Program-made: the position numbers and the translations under genes | Shown: positions 50,352 to 59,327 of the stretch, piece by piece | Layout of the letters: every line of letters starts with the position of its first letter | Position numbering within the stretch: the first letter of the stretch is position 1 | NCBI RefSeq assembly: GCF_004336985.1 | Contig: NZ_SJUO01000001.1 | Coordinates: forward strand, 1-64,000 | Source: Exiguobacterium sp. SL-9 | GTDB taxonomy: Bacteria; Bacillota; Bacilli; Exiguobacteriales; Exiguobacteriaceae | Direction: 5' to 3' | Length of the DNA: 64,000 bases | Notes under the pieces: model-generated | Told to the model about the DNA's origin: nothing | What the model saw: the letters and a program-made list of their open reading frames with translations, nothing else | Databases searched by the model: none

Positions 50352-51364
50352 TTCGTCAAGCAGTGCTCGAGTATGACCACTCCGATGACGCGCTCGACCG
50401 TCTCGACGACTTGATTGACGGTCGTCGGGCCCATGTCCTGCACGGTCAGAACGGATATGCCGTTGTCCGGGACATCCATCCGGCGATTGCGGACTATCCA
50501 GCCACGGCGTTCCGCGGAGAGTGTACGGACGCTGAAGTCGAGCGGATCAATTCGTTTGACGCCGACGTGTTGATCGCTGTCGGAGGCGGTAAGCTCGTCG
50601 ATACGGCCAAACTCGTCGCCTCTCTACGGAACGTCCCGCTCATCGTCATCCCGACGCTCGCCTCGAACTGTGCCGCTTTCACACCACTCAGCGTCGTCTA
50701 TGAGGAGGATGGGAGCTACGACCGGTACGACATGTTCCGCGTCGTCATCGAGCGGGTCATCGTCGACTCGCGGGTCATGATGCGCTCCCCCTATGAGTAC
50801 TTCCGAGCCGGTGTCATCGACACGGTCGCTAAATTTTACGAGGCCCGCTATTTGAGTGGCGACAGCTCGATTGACGCCGGTGTCAACACCGGTCTCGCCT
50901 TGGCCGAGCAGTGCGGGCGTCTCGTCGAACTTGATTTGAGCGAGCACGCTTTTGAGTCGTATAACGATGCCGTCCGCTTCGCGGTCGATCACGTGATCGC
51001 CATCGGCGGAGCCGTCGGTGGCTTTGGTGACGCCGGGACACGTGTCGCCGTGGGCCATGCGGTCCATAACGCGCTCAGCCGCTTCGAATCGAGCCACTCT
51101 TTCTTGCATGGTGACAAGGTCGGGTTTGGACTGATCGTCCAAGAGCGGTTGCGTCGTTCAGCTGACGTCCCGTATTTGGAGGCTTGGTTGAAACGGTTCG
51201 GTGCCCCGACGACGCTCGAAACGCTAGGGGTTAGGACAAGTGACATCCCGATTCTCGTCGATTCCGTCATAACCGAGACGGAGTTACAACAGTTGCCGGC
51301 ACCACTTGATAAAGGTTATTTGAAAATAATTTTTGAAAATTTACAATTACCTATTTACAAATAA
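50348..51364 (+). CDS. Iron-containing alcohol dehydrogenase (GldA/HcxA-like)
   Basis: A 338-aa GldA-family dehydrogenase. The NAD motif GGGKLVDTAK is at about residues 79-88 and PTLASNCAAFTPLSVVY at about 100. Metal ligands include the Asp in FRAGVIDTVAKF and the His residues of VGHAVHNAL and HSFLHGDKVG. E. coli keeps a similar pair (ybdL methionine aminotransferase next to ybdH/hcxA, which reduces 2-oxo acids). With SAM control this suggests reduction of KMTB to the 2-hydroxy acid. Function is inferred. ATGA overlap with the aminotransferase. Confidence 0.82.
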   Translation: MIRQAVLEYDHSDDALDRLDDLIDGRRAHVLHGQNGYAVVRDIHPAIADYPATAFRGECTDAEVERINSFDADVLIAVGGGKLVDTAKLVASLRNVPLIVIPTLASNCAAFTPLSVVYEEDGSYDRYDMFRVVIERVIVDSRVMMRSPYEYFRAGVIDTVAKFYEARYLSGDSSIDAGVNTGLALAEQCGRLVELDLSEHAFESYNDAVRFAVDHVIAIGGAVGGFGDAGTRVAVGHAVHNALSRFESSHSFLHGDKVGFGLIVQERLRRSADVPYLEAWLKRFGAPTTLETLGVRTSDIPILVDSVITETELQQLPAPLDKGYLKIIFENLQLPIYK

Positions 51365-51403
51365 AAGAATTGAAAGTAAGATGATAACAATTAAATAGAC
51401 CGA

Positions 51404-51563
51404 TTGCTTATCAAGAGTGGTGGAGGGACTGGCCCTATGAAACCCGGCAACCAGATCATTATGATCATGGTGCTAATTCCAACAGACGAAATCGTCTGGG
51501 AGATGAGCGTGTCCGACTTCGTCTTGTCGTGCCCGCCACTCTTCATGAGTAGCGGGCTTTCAT
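51404..51563 (+). promoter_or_regulatory. SAM-I (S-box) riboswitch of metQNP
   Basis: The aptamer (51404-51510) is close to the consensus: CTTATCAAGAG, GGAGGGACTGGCCC, TATGAAACCCGGCAACC, GGTGCTAATTCCAAC and GAGATGAG. The terminator is GCCCGC-C-ACTC paired to GAGT-A-GCGGGC (51531-51557) and TTTC. Confidence 0.96.
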
Positions 51564-51582
51564 TTTGGAGGAGGAAAAACAC

Positions 51583-52404
51583 ATGAACATCAAACAGAAA
51601 ACAGTACTAGCAGGAACATCACTACTCGCCGCCATCGCCCTCTCGGCGTGCGGACAATCGGACGCGAGCGAGGCGCTCAGCACGGAGTCGCTCACAATCG
51701 GCGTCACGGGCGGGCCGCACCAACAGATCGCCGAGAAAGTGAAAGAACTCGCGGCCGAAGACGGCCTCGAACTCGATATCAAAGTGTTCAACGACTATAA
51801 TACGCCGAACACGGCGCTCGCCGAGGGCAGCCTCGACGTGAACAGTTATCAGACGCTCTCATTCCTTGAACTGCAAAAGTCCGACAAAGGCTATAAAATC
51901 GACGACGTGTTCAAGACTGTCGCCTTCCCGATGGGTCTCTACTCAGAGAAATTGACCGACATCGAGGACTTGAAAGAAGGCGACAAGGTCGCCGTCCCGA
52001 ACGACCCGGCGAACGAACTACGCGCGCTCCGTCTCTATGAGACAGCGGGCCTCATCACGCTGAAGGAAGGCTTGACGGACAAGGCAACGAAACGTGATAT
52101 CGCCGAGAACCCGCTCAACCTTGAATTCATCGAACTCGAGGCATCACAGCTCCCGACCCAGCTCCCGGAAGTCGCACTCGCGGCCATCAACACAAACTTC
52201 GCGATGGGTGCCGGTCTGTCGATCAACGAGGATGCCTTGTTCCACGAGGACACGGTCGACAACCCGTATCCGAACTACGTCGTCGTCCGCACCGACAATA
52301 AAGATGACGAAGTCGTCGCGACGCTCAAATCGTACTATCACTCGGACGAGGTCCGGACGTTCATCGAAGAGACGTTCAACGGCTCGATCGTCCCGGCGTT
52401 TTAA
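51583..52404 (+). CDS. metQ: Methionine ABC transporter substrate-binding lipoprotein MetQ
   Basis: It binds L- or D-methionine outside the membrane. The 273-aa precursor has a signal peptide with lipobox LSAC, Cys23 lipidated. The NlpA-family domain follows, with IGVTGGPHQQI, FNDYNTPNTALAEGSLDVNSYQ and AVPNDPANELRALRLYE. ATG 51583 follows TTTGGAGGAGGAAAAACAC. Start of the metQNP operon behind the second SAM riboswitch; metN follows after 9 nt. Confidence 0.95.
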   Translation: MNIKQKTVLAGTSLLAAIALSACGQSDASEALSTESLTIGVTGGPHQQIAEKVKELAAEDGLELDIKVFNDYNTPNTALAEGSLDVNSYQTLSFLELQKSDKGYKIDDVFKTVAFPMGLYSEKLTDIEDLKEGDKVAVPNDPANELRALRLYETAGLITLKEGLTDKATKRDIAENPLNLEFIELEASQLPTQLPEVALAAINTNFAMGAGLSINEDALFHEDTVDNPYPNYVVVRTDNKDDEVVATLKSYYHSDEVRTFIEETFNGSIVPAF

Positions 52405-52413
52405 GGAGGGCCT

Positions 52414-53448
52414 ATGATTGCACTTAACGGAATCACGAAGACGTTCACGGTGAACAAAGGGACTGTGACCGCACTGGACGACGTCACGCTCACGATTAAG
52501 AAAGGCGAGATCTTCGGCATCATCGGTCGCAGCGGGGCCGGCAAGAGTACGCTCATCCGCATGATCAATCTGCTCGAACGGCCGACGTCGGGCCATGTCG
52601 AAATTGAGGGACAGGACATCACGAAGCTCGACAAACGTGGGCTCTCAAAACTCCGTCATCGGATCGGGATGATTTTCCAACATTACAACCTGCTCAAGAC
52701 GGCGACTGTCGAAGAGAACGTCGCCATCCCGCTCCGTCTCGAAGGACTTGATAAGCGCACGATCCGTGAACGAGTGGATAAGTACCTCGACATCGTCGGA
52801 TTGACGGCGCATCGAAAACACTACCCGGAACAACTGTCGGGCGGACAGAAGCAACGTGTCGCCATCGCCCGGGCCCTAGCGCACGAGCCGGATATCCTCC
52901 TCAGCGACGAGGCGACGAGCGCGCTCGACCCGGAAACGACCGAGTCGATTCTTGATCTCTTGCTCGACATCAATCGTGAACTCGGATTAACAATTTTCCT
53001 GATCACCCACGAGATGGAAGTCATTGAACGAATCTGTGACCGGGTCGCCGTCATCGAGGCAGGACGAATCATCGAGGAAGGCAACGTGCTCGACGTGTTC
53101 GCGGACCCGCAGCACGGCACGACACGGAAATTTTTGAAGACGAACCTCGACGTGCCGAAAGAAGTCGTCGAAGAATTGAGCACACATGGGACACTCGTCA
53201 ACTTGTCGTTCATCGGCCATCAAAGTGAACAGGCCGTGCTCGCCCAGTTGACGAAACGGTTCGGCTTGCTCCCGAATATCATCGGGGGTGGCATTAAAAA
53301 GCTAAAAGGTGGTCTCGTCGGCAATCTGCTCGTCCACTTGGACGGCGATGAGGCTCAGACCGACCAAGCCGTCCGCTTCTTGGAAGCGAGCGGCGTGAAA
53401 GTGAAGGAGGTGACGAGCCATGGTTCAGTTTTGGGGAAATTGGGGTGA
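52414..53448 (+). CDS. metN: Methionine ABC transporter ATPase MetN
   Basis: The 344-aa ATPase has Walker A GRSGAGKST (about 38-46), the signature LSGGQKQR, Walker B ILLSDEATSALD and the H-loop ITHEMEV. A C-terminal NIL/ACT domain (about 265-340) senses methionine in the E. coli homologue. ATG 52414 follows TTTTAAGGAGGGCCT. Its 3' end overlaps metP by 29 nt. Confidence 0.95.
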   Translation: MIALNGITKTFTVNKGTVTALDDVTLTIKKGEIFGIIGRSGAGKSTLIRMINLLERPTSGHVEIEGQDITKLDKRGLSKLRHRIGMIFQHYNLLKTATVEENVAIPLRLEGLDKRTIRERVDKYLDIVGLTAHRKHYPEQLSGGQKQRVAIARALAHEPDILLSDEATSALDPETTESILDLLLDINRELGLTIFLITHEMEVIERICDRVAVIEAGRIIEEGNVLDVFADPQHGTTRKFLKTNLDVPKEVVEELSTHGTLVNLSFIGHQSEQAVLAQLTKRFGLLPNIIGGGIKKLKGGLVGNLLVHLDGDEAQTDQAVRFLEASGVKVKEVTSHGSVLGKLG

Positions 53449-54082
53449 CTTGATTTGGACGGGGACGATTCAGACGCTCACGATGACCGGCATCGCGCTT
53501 GTCATCTCGACGTTGATCGGCTTGCCGCTCGGGACGTTCCTCGTCTTGACGCGTCCGAACGGCCGACTCGCCAACCGTTATTTCTACGGTATTTTATCAA
53601 GCGTCATCAACGTCGTCCGCTCGATCCCGTTCATCATCCTCTTGTTCTTCATCCTGCCGTTCACCCGCTTCATCATGGGGACGACAATCGGTGTCCAAGG
53701 CGTACTGTTGCCGCTCATCGTGTTCACGGCACCGTATATCGCACGTCTCATGGAGTCAGCGCTGCTCGAGGTCGACCGTGGTGTCGTCGAGGCGTATGAG
53801 GCGATGGGCATCTCGACCCGGAAAATCATCTGGTATGTATTGATTCGGGAGGCGCGTTCTTCGATCGTGCTCGGGTTGACGATTGCGACGATCGGTTTGA
53901 TTGGGGCGACTGCGATGGCCGGTCTCGTCGGAGCAGGTGGGCTCGGCGATATCGCCTATCAGTACGGCCATCTCCGCTTCGAGCCGGAGGTCATGTATGT
54001 GACGATCTTCGTCCTCATCCTACTCGTCCAATCGATTCAATCGTTCGGGAACCGTTTGGCGGCCCGGCTCAAGAAGGCATAA
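53420..54082 (+). CDS. metP: Methionine ABC transporter permease MetP (MetI)
   Basis: The 220-aa permease has five predicted helices and the EAA coupling loop YEAMGISTRKIIWYVLIREA near residue 130. ATG 53420 lies within metN, behind GTGAAGGAGGTGACGAGCC, a strong binding site. The terminator at 54086-54113 closes the operon. Confidence 0.94.
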   Translation: MVQFWGNWGDLIWTGTIQTLTMTGIALVISTLIGLPLGTFLVLTRPNGRLANRYFYGILSSVINVVRSIPFIILLFFILPFTRFIMGTTIGVQGVLLPLIVFTAPYIARLMESALLEVDRGVVEAYEAMGISTRKIIWYVLIREARSSIVLGLTIATIGLIGATAMAGLVGAGGLGDIAYQYGHLRFEPEVMYVTIFVLILLVQSIQSFGNRLAARLKKA

Positions 54083-54085
54083 GAA

Positions 54086-54113
54086 AAGAGCTCTGCTTCG
54101 GCAGGGCTCTTAC
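54086..54113. terminator. Bidirectional terminator between metP and the Spx paralogue
   Basis: AAGAGCTCTGC pairs with GCAGGGCTCTT (one wobble) around a TTCG tetraloop. Confidence 0.82.
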
Positions 54114-54505
54114 TTGTTGTCGAGCAATCGTTTCAATTCGGCGATTCGGTCATGGCGCGGGATAAACGTACGAATCTCTTTCTCGCTAAACCCGATCTGA
54201 ATCCGATTGTCGTCAACGACGATCGGACTCTTCAAGATCTGGGGGTGCGACGCCACAAAGCTGTACAGCTCACGGAGCGACATCTCGTCAAGTTGGTCCG
54301 CCGCTTGTTTGTACACGCTCTTTTGGACGGACAACAGGTCGGTCGTCCCATTCTCGGTGAGGCGGAGCATGTCTTTGAACTCGGTGAACGACATCCCTTG
54401 ATCGGTCAATTTCTTCTCGATGAATGGGATGTTCTGTTCGCGTAACCAATCAATCGTCTTACGGGAAGAACTGCAGCTTGTATGTGTGAATACGGTGACC
54501 GTCAC
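54110..54505 (-). CDS. Spx/ArsC-family protein with CxxS instead of CxxC
   Basis: A 131-aa thioredoxin-fold protein close to Spx/MgsR, which bind the RNA polymerase alpha C-terminal domain and redirect transcription under thiol stress. It aligns over its full length with Spx, including LRMTEDGT-like LRLTENGT and IGFSEKEIRTFIPR. The redox switch of Spx (CxxC at 10-13) is Cys11-Ser-Ser-Ser14 here, so an intramolecular disulfide cannot form. GTG 54505 has AAGGAG 11 nt upstream; GTG 54514 is only 2 nt from it. Monocistronic. Confidence 0.85.
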   Translation of the reverse strand: MTVTVFTHTSCSSSRKTIDWLREQNIPFIEKKLTDQGMSFTEFKDMLRLTENGTTDLLSVQKSVYKQAADQLDEMSLRELYSFVASHPQILKSPIVVDDNRIQIGFSEKEIRTFIPRHDRIAELKRLLDNK

Positions 54506-54675
54506 GGCAACCACTTCTCCTTTGCGTAAGGTTGGACTTCTTTATTTTCTCTCATACATACGTAACGGACATCGAATATGTTTCAAATCACATATATTTT
54601 TTATCACATCGAACGATTTGTCGTCAGTCAGTTCGGGTACATGACGAAAGAGACCATAACCGAGGAGGGATTCGC

Positions 54676-55059
54676 ATGTTTGATTACACGGTCAAGACAG
54701 ACCAGACGGTCGAAGCGGTCGTCGAGAAGCTGAAAGCGACGCTCAAGGAAGAAGAGTTCGGAGTGCTCTGGGACTTTGATTTGAGCGAGACGCTCGCAGA
54801 GAAAGGCCAAGCGATCGACGGGGACTATCGGATCCTAGAAGTATGTAATCCGAAAGAAGCGAAGAAAGTCATTACGGCACATCGGGAAGGCGGCTATTTC
54901 CTGCCGTGTAAGCTCGCTGTCTTCACGAAAGACGGGGCGACCCATGTCGGGATGCCGAAGCCGACGAAACTGATCGAGCTGATTGAGGATGAGTCGCTTC
55001 AATCGATTGCCCACGACGTCGAGACGCGACTGACGCGTGCGATTGATCAAGCCGTATAA
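54676..55059 (+). CDS. DUF302-family protein
   Basis: A 127-aa soluble protein of the DUF302 family: FDYTVKTDQTVEAVVEKLKATLKEEEFGVLWDFD at the start, then YRILEVCNPKEAKKVI and FLPCKLAVF. The fold is ferredoxin-like; function unknown, sometimes linked to stress or metals. ATG 54676 follows GAGGAGGGATTCGC. Own terminator at 55071-55101. Confidence 0.88.
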   Translation: MFDYTVKTDQTVEAVVEKLKATLKEEEFGVLWDFDLSETLAEKGQAIDGDYRILEVCNPKEAKKVITAHREGGYFLPCKLAVFTKDGATHVGMPKPTKLIELIEDESLQSIAHDVETRLTRAIDQAV

Positions 55060-55070
55060 TTGAATGAGCG

Positions 55071-55101
55071 AACCCGTCCATGAGAGTGGACGGGTTTTTT
55101 C
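55071..55101 (+). terminator. Terminator of the DUF302 gene
   Basis: A perfect 10-bp stem, AACCCGTCCA with TGGACGGGTT, has a TGAGAG loop and T4 behind. Confidence 0.88.
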
Positions 55102-55165
55102 CTGTTCCTCCTTAAAGTCATATAATGGTAAAATTGGTGCAAATAGATTGTAAGGGGCGGATGAT

Positions 55166-56458
55166 TTGAAAAAGTTAGCCAGTGCACTCGTATTATCCAT
55201 GGGCTTATTGGCCAGTTGCGATGGGGAAAAGCCAGACGTCGTGAATTTGTCGTACGTCGACGCGCATTGGACCGTTAACAAGTATGACGAAGAGAAGCTG
55301 ATTTCCCTTCATTCAGCGGACGAGACACTTCAAGCCTGTACCGGTGACTTGACGACCGAGCTAAAAGGCGACTTGACCGTATTCGATACGATTGTGGCGA
55401 ACCGTTATCCGATGACGGACACGGGTGAAGAGTATGCGTTCAAGGCCGTATCGTATATGAAAGGAGATGAAAATTATGCCATTTGTCGTGATATGGCATC
55501 AAATCGATTCTCAGCGCAAGTGATCGAGTCGTTCCCTGACGATGTGGACGTGAAGACAGGTACACCGATTAATCGCTATCCCGTAGTCGGACCGGCCGAC
55601 GATTCCGCCAAAACCGCCTTGCGCAATGCGGATGAATTGAATGAGTCAGGTAACCCGATTGAACCGTTCCTCGATACGCTCGTCGCCTTTTCCCCGGCTC
55701 TGTACGGTGAGATTGAATTGGAGGTCGGAGGAATGCCGAGTCCATATCCGTTGTTCTCGTTCGACCCGTCGATGGCCGGCATGACTGATATCAAATTGGC
55801 AATTGGTTATGACAAGCTCACTGAGAAACCGTATTTGCTGCTCATGTTTGCGGATCTTTATATTTCTGTGACTCCGCTCGAGTCGATGATTGACCCGACC
55901 ACAGAAGGACATACATATGAGGCGTTAACCGTCGAACGTCTCCCGCTTGAGACGGAGCTCGTCCCGGACAAGACTTACCCGCTGTATGAGTTCTCCTATA
56001 CCCGCGATGGAAAAGTCGTCAATGAGACGATGGGGTTCAACTACCGCACCTCGGATTTATTGTCGACAGCGGAACGAAAGAAGCTCGAGACACAGCCTGA
56101 GGAAGACTACATGCCACTTGTGACCGGTCCACTCGTTTACCTTCACCAACAACCGTTCAATACAGAATCTCCGTTGTCATACCCAGCGCTCTTAAAAGCG
56201 GCCGGCAACGAGATGGACGACCTCGTCCAAGCGATCGACTCTGCTGAACCGACGAACCGCTCAGGCGATGAGGGTGACTACAGATACTTGACGATTGTCG
56301 ATGGACACAAAGGTCAAGAGTTCGAGGTGACGTATAAATAGCGATCGAAGAAGTTGGACATCTACGTGACCGACCGATCAACCGAAGAGACATATAAACT
56401 GACGAGCGAAGGGGCCGAGACGTTCTTGTCCTACTTCCCTGATTTGAAGAAGAAATGA
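55166..56458 (+). pseudogene. Lipoprotein gene with in-frame amber codon (paralogue of the next gene)
   Basis: TTG 55166 follows AAGGGGCGGATGA. The signal peptide ends in a lipobox (LLASC, Cys18). The frame is stopped by TAG at 56339-56341 after 391 codons, but runs on in the same frame for 38 more codons to TGA at 56456-56458. The post-stop stretch RSKKLDIYV plus TYKLTSEGAETF matches the end of the downstream paralogue (RSKKVDIFI, FKLSSTGSETF), where the corresponding codons are CAG CAA. A single C-to-T change explains the stop. The truncated 391-aa lipoprotein may still function. Internal domain unknown; strand-rich with conserved PYP and DYRYLTIVDGHKGQEFEV segments. Downstream ATG overlaps the original stop. 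Confidence 0.8.
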
Positions 56459-56469
56459 GTGGGTTGAAC

Positions 56470-57726
56470 ATGAAGAAACGAGCGTTGATGGCATTGTCAC
56501 TGTTATGGTTGACGGCAGGCTGCTCGGAAGACGTGGACGTCGTCCGCTACGGCCATGTCGAGGAGCACTGGCAAGCCGAACGGGTTACGATAAACAGTCA
56601 AGAGCCGGAAGTAAATGCCGAAACAATTTTGAACCAATGTGAAGACAAAGAACGATTGGCCGAACTAGACGAAGAGACGTTCTCGGTGCTCGGGATGGCG
56701 TATGCGACCCGTGCCCCGTTCATGAATGAGGATTATGATGGATATGCTTTCAACGAAGTGACCTATGTCGAAGGGGATGCGGTCTATGCGCTCTGTCGAT
56801 CAGACCAGATGGATGGGATACCAGGGTACCAAGCCGTCGAGCTCGAGGCACGGCCGTCTTTCTTAAAAGACGAAGTTGGCACTGAAGTCTCGTTCCTTCC
56901 GACCGTCCATGTCGCGACGGAGAACGAGCGGGCCTCGCTACATCAGCCGGACGCCTTCTACGAGAATGGACAAGACATCGAGCCGTATCCGGTCACGCTC
57001 ATGAGGATGTCCCCCGGATTTAACGGTACGGTCGAGATTGGGATTGGAGAATGGGGCTTCTTTAGCCCATCCTTCGACTTTTCGCCGAACCTCAGACCGT
57101 TCGATGTGTTCATTGCACTAGGGCGGGATACGGAGACGAACCTGCCTCATCTGCTCATGTCCTATGGCGGGGACGGGGCTCGCTACTCCTCATCCATTCT
57201 ACAAGATACCGATCTACTCAATGGGGCGGACAGTCTGACCTTCCGTCGGGTATTCGAAGGTGGAACGATGGAACCGTCGAAACAGATTCCGCTTTACGAT
57301 ATTACGGTCGAATTGAACGGACAGATGGTGACGAAGACATTGTGGATGCGGTTCAAACCGATCCCGTTGCTCAGTGATTCTACCGAGTTAGAGAAGATCT
57401 CGATCGCTTATCTCCATAAGTATCCGTACCACCGTGAAGTCCCGCTCCCTTATCCGGACGCCGTCAGCGTGAGTGGGGAGGCGTATGATCGATTGGTCGA
57501 AGCCATCGAGACCGCTCGCCCTACGACGAAGAGCGGTGAAACGGAAGACTATAAGTATTTGACGCTATTGCACGGGAATCTTGGGCAACAGTTCGAGGTC
57601 AGTTACCAGCAACGGTCGAAAAAAGTTGATATCTTCATAAAAGACGTGAAGAACGGAGAAGTGTTCAAACTGTCGAGTACCGGGTCAGAAACGTTTAAAG
57701 AATTGTATCCGCAAGCGTTCGAATGA
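56470..57726 (+). CDS. Lipoprotein of unknown function, 418 aa
   Basis: The signal peptide MKKRALMALSLLWLTAGC ends in a lipobox with Cys18. The mature protein is acidic and strand-rich, with no recognised domain. It is paralogous to the preceding gene: VVRYGHVEEHWQAE compares with VVNLSYVDAHWTVN at the start, YLTLLHGNLGQQFEVSY with YLTIVDGHKGQEFEVTY near the end. ATG 56470 suits the signal peptide; ATG 56455 overlaps the ancestral stop of gene one (ATGA) and would add MSGLN. Second of three lipoprotein genes in one operon. Confidence 0.78.
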   Translation: MKKRALMALSLLWLTAGCSEDVDVVRYGHVEEHWQAERVTINSQEPEVNAETILNQCEDKERLAELDEETFSVLGMAYATRAPFMNEDYDGYAFNEVTYVEGDAVYALCRSDQMDGIPGYQAVELEARPSFLKDEVGTEVSFLPTVHVATENERASLHQPDAFYENGQDIEPYPVTLMRMSPGFNGTVEIGIGEWGFFSPSFDFSPNLRPFDVFIALGRDTETNLPHLLMSYGGDGARYSSSILQDTDLLNGADSLTFRRVFEGGTMEPSKQIPLYDITVELNGQMVTKTLWMRFKPIPLLSDSTELEKISIAYLHKYPYHREVPLPYPDAVSVSGEAYDRLVEAIETARPTTKSGETEDYKYLTLLHGNLGQQFEVSYQQRSKKVDIFIKDVKNGEVFKLSSTGSETFKELYPQAFE

Positions 57727-57760
57727 ACAGATCGGACGTGAATCAGGGAGGGATGCGCTG

Positions 57761-58165
57761 TTGAAACGCATGTTGGCAGGATGTGTCATCTGGATGGGAT
57801 TTCTGCTTGGCGGTTGTGCCAGTAGCGAAGAAAATTTGGATCCGTCTCGCATTTTGTATCAGACGTTAGAGGTCGATGGCGACTATGGGGCTACACGAAT
57901 CATTACCGACGCTGAGACGTCTGCTCAGCTTGACCGAACGACGGATGAAGTCGAGTGGGAAGACCAGCCCGTCCCAATCGAGCGGGAACCGGATGTGAAA
58001 GTGACATTCGTGTACACGCCGGAAGATGCGCCGGAGCGTTCGCTCGACTTCGGAATCTGGTATGAAGAACAGATGATGGGCGGCATCGACCCAAGAGACA
58101 GCCGGGGCGAACTTAAGTCCGACCAAGTCACGCTGTTCCAAGAAGTATTTGATGAATACGAATGA
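57761..58165 (+). CDS. Small lipoprotein of unknown function, 134 aa
   Basis: TTG 57761 has GGAGGG about 8 nt upstream. Signal peptide with lipobox LLGGC, Cys20, then an acidic soluble domain with ILYQTLEVDGDYGATRII. Unknown family, not clearly related to the two preceding lipoproteins. Last gene before the terminator at 58171-58196. Confidence 0.72.
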   Translation: MKRMLAGCVIWMGFLLGGCASSEENLDPSRILYQTLEVDGDYGATRIITDAETSAQLDRTTDEVEWEDQPVPIEREPDVKVTFVYTPEDAPERSLDFGIWYEEQMMGGIDPRDSRGELKSDQVTLFQEVFDEYE

Positions 58166-58170
58166 TGATG

Positions 58171-58196
58171 GACCCGTGCAGAGCGCGGGTCTTTTT
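58171..58196 (+). terminator. Terminator of the lipoprotein operon
   Basis: GACCCGTGC pairs with GCGCGGGTC (one wobble) around AGA and is followed by T5. Confidence 0.82.
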
Positions 58197-58369
58197 CTAG
58201 TGACACCAGCTGAGAAAAGAACTGGAAAACACTTCAAACTCAAGATATTGACTCGTTTTAAAAAATCGATGCTATTCAGGACTTTTTGCACAGGTTACAC
58301 TATAATCCCGCTACATTTCAGGAATAGAGTACTAACCGAAATCAAGAAAAGAAGGTAGGAATAATCGTA

Positions 58370-59275
58370 ATGGAACTAACAAAAAGCGCTAGCCTCTCAT
58401 CCCCTGACGTGCTGCGTGCACTCGAGGCGAACGTCGCAATGATTCGATTCGATCGTCAGCGACGTGTCGTTGATGTGAACGACCTCTTTGCCAAGGCGAT
58501 GAAATATAAACGTGACGAAATGATTGGCATGCATCACCACTTGTTCTGTACACCAAGTTTCGTCAGCAGCCCGGACTATCAAGCGTTTTGGAACAAACTT
58601 TTCGACGGCTTCAGCTCAGCCGACAAGATCGAACGGGTTGACGCACGGGGCGAATCAATCTGGCTCGAGGCGACGTACATGCCAATCTATGAAGAGGACG
58701 AGGTCGTCGGCGTCGTCAAAATCGCCTCGGACATCACCGGTCGCCAACAGACGATCGAGGAATACGCTCGCTCGTTCCGGGTCATGGCGGAAAACCTCGA
58801 TGACCGGGCCCGTCGTGGGATGGAAGAGAGTCAACAATTGAAGCAGACGATCGAACGGCTTGATGCGGATTCAAATCAAAATTTGAATACACTCACAAAC
58901 TTGCAAGAGCAGGCAGGCGAGATTACGAAGATTGCCAGCACGATCAAAGAAATCGCCGCTCAGACGAACCTGTTGTCGCTCAATGCCGCCATCGAGGCCG
59001 CGCGGGCAGGTGAACACGGTCTCGGTTTCAACGTCGTCGCGACCGAGGTCCGTAACTTATCGCGTCTCGTTGAACGGGCCGTCATCGAAGTACGATCGAA
59101 CACGGACGGGATGAACAAAGAACTCATCTCGATTGTTGACGGGGTCTCTCGCTCTAGTACAGATATTCAAGAGAGCGTGCGTATTATGGAACAGACGCTC
59201 GAACGGTTTGAACATATCGAACAGTCGGCGGAATCGCTGAACGATACGGCCGAGCGGTTCACTTCCGCCATCTAA
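58370..59275 (+). CDS. Soluble PAS-domain methyl-accepting chemotaxis protein
   Basis: A 301-aa cytoplasmic receptor. The PAS domain (about 15-130) has the typical [17 protein letters not shown] and [28 protein letters not shown]. It connects to an MCP signalling domain (about 140-295) with the conserved hairpin tip [21 protein letters not shown], which contacts CheA/CheW. It lacks membrane helices and is shorter than standard receptors, with a short methylation region. It may sense a cytoplasmic redox or energy signal. ATG 58370 lies behind AGAAGGTAGGAATAATCGTA. Own terminator at 59274-59327. Confidence 0.9.
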   Translation: MELTKSASLSSPDVLRALEANVAMIRFDRQRRVVDVNDLFAKAMKYKRDEMIGMHHHLFCTPSFVSSPDYQAFWNKLFDGFSSADKIERVDARGESIWLEATYMPIYEEDEVVGVVKIASDITGRQQTIEEYARSFRVMAENLDDRARRGMEESQQLKQTIERLDADSNQNLNTLTNLQEQAGEITKIASTIKEIAAQTNLLSLNAAIEAARAGEHGLGFNVVATEVRNLSRLVERAVIEVRSNTDGMNKELISIVDGVSRSSTDIQESVRIMEQTLERFEHIEQSAESLNDTAERFTSAI

Positions 59276-59327
59276 AAAGCCAATTGGACATGCCCGTTAA
59301 ATCAGGACACGTTCAATTGGCTTTTTT
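59274..59327. terminator. Bidirectional terminator
   Basis: AAAAGCCAATTG pairs with CAATTGGCTTTT, separated by 27 nt, with T-runs on both strands. The minus-strand metalloprotease stop lies inside. Confidence 0.75.
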
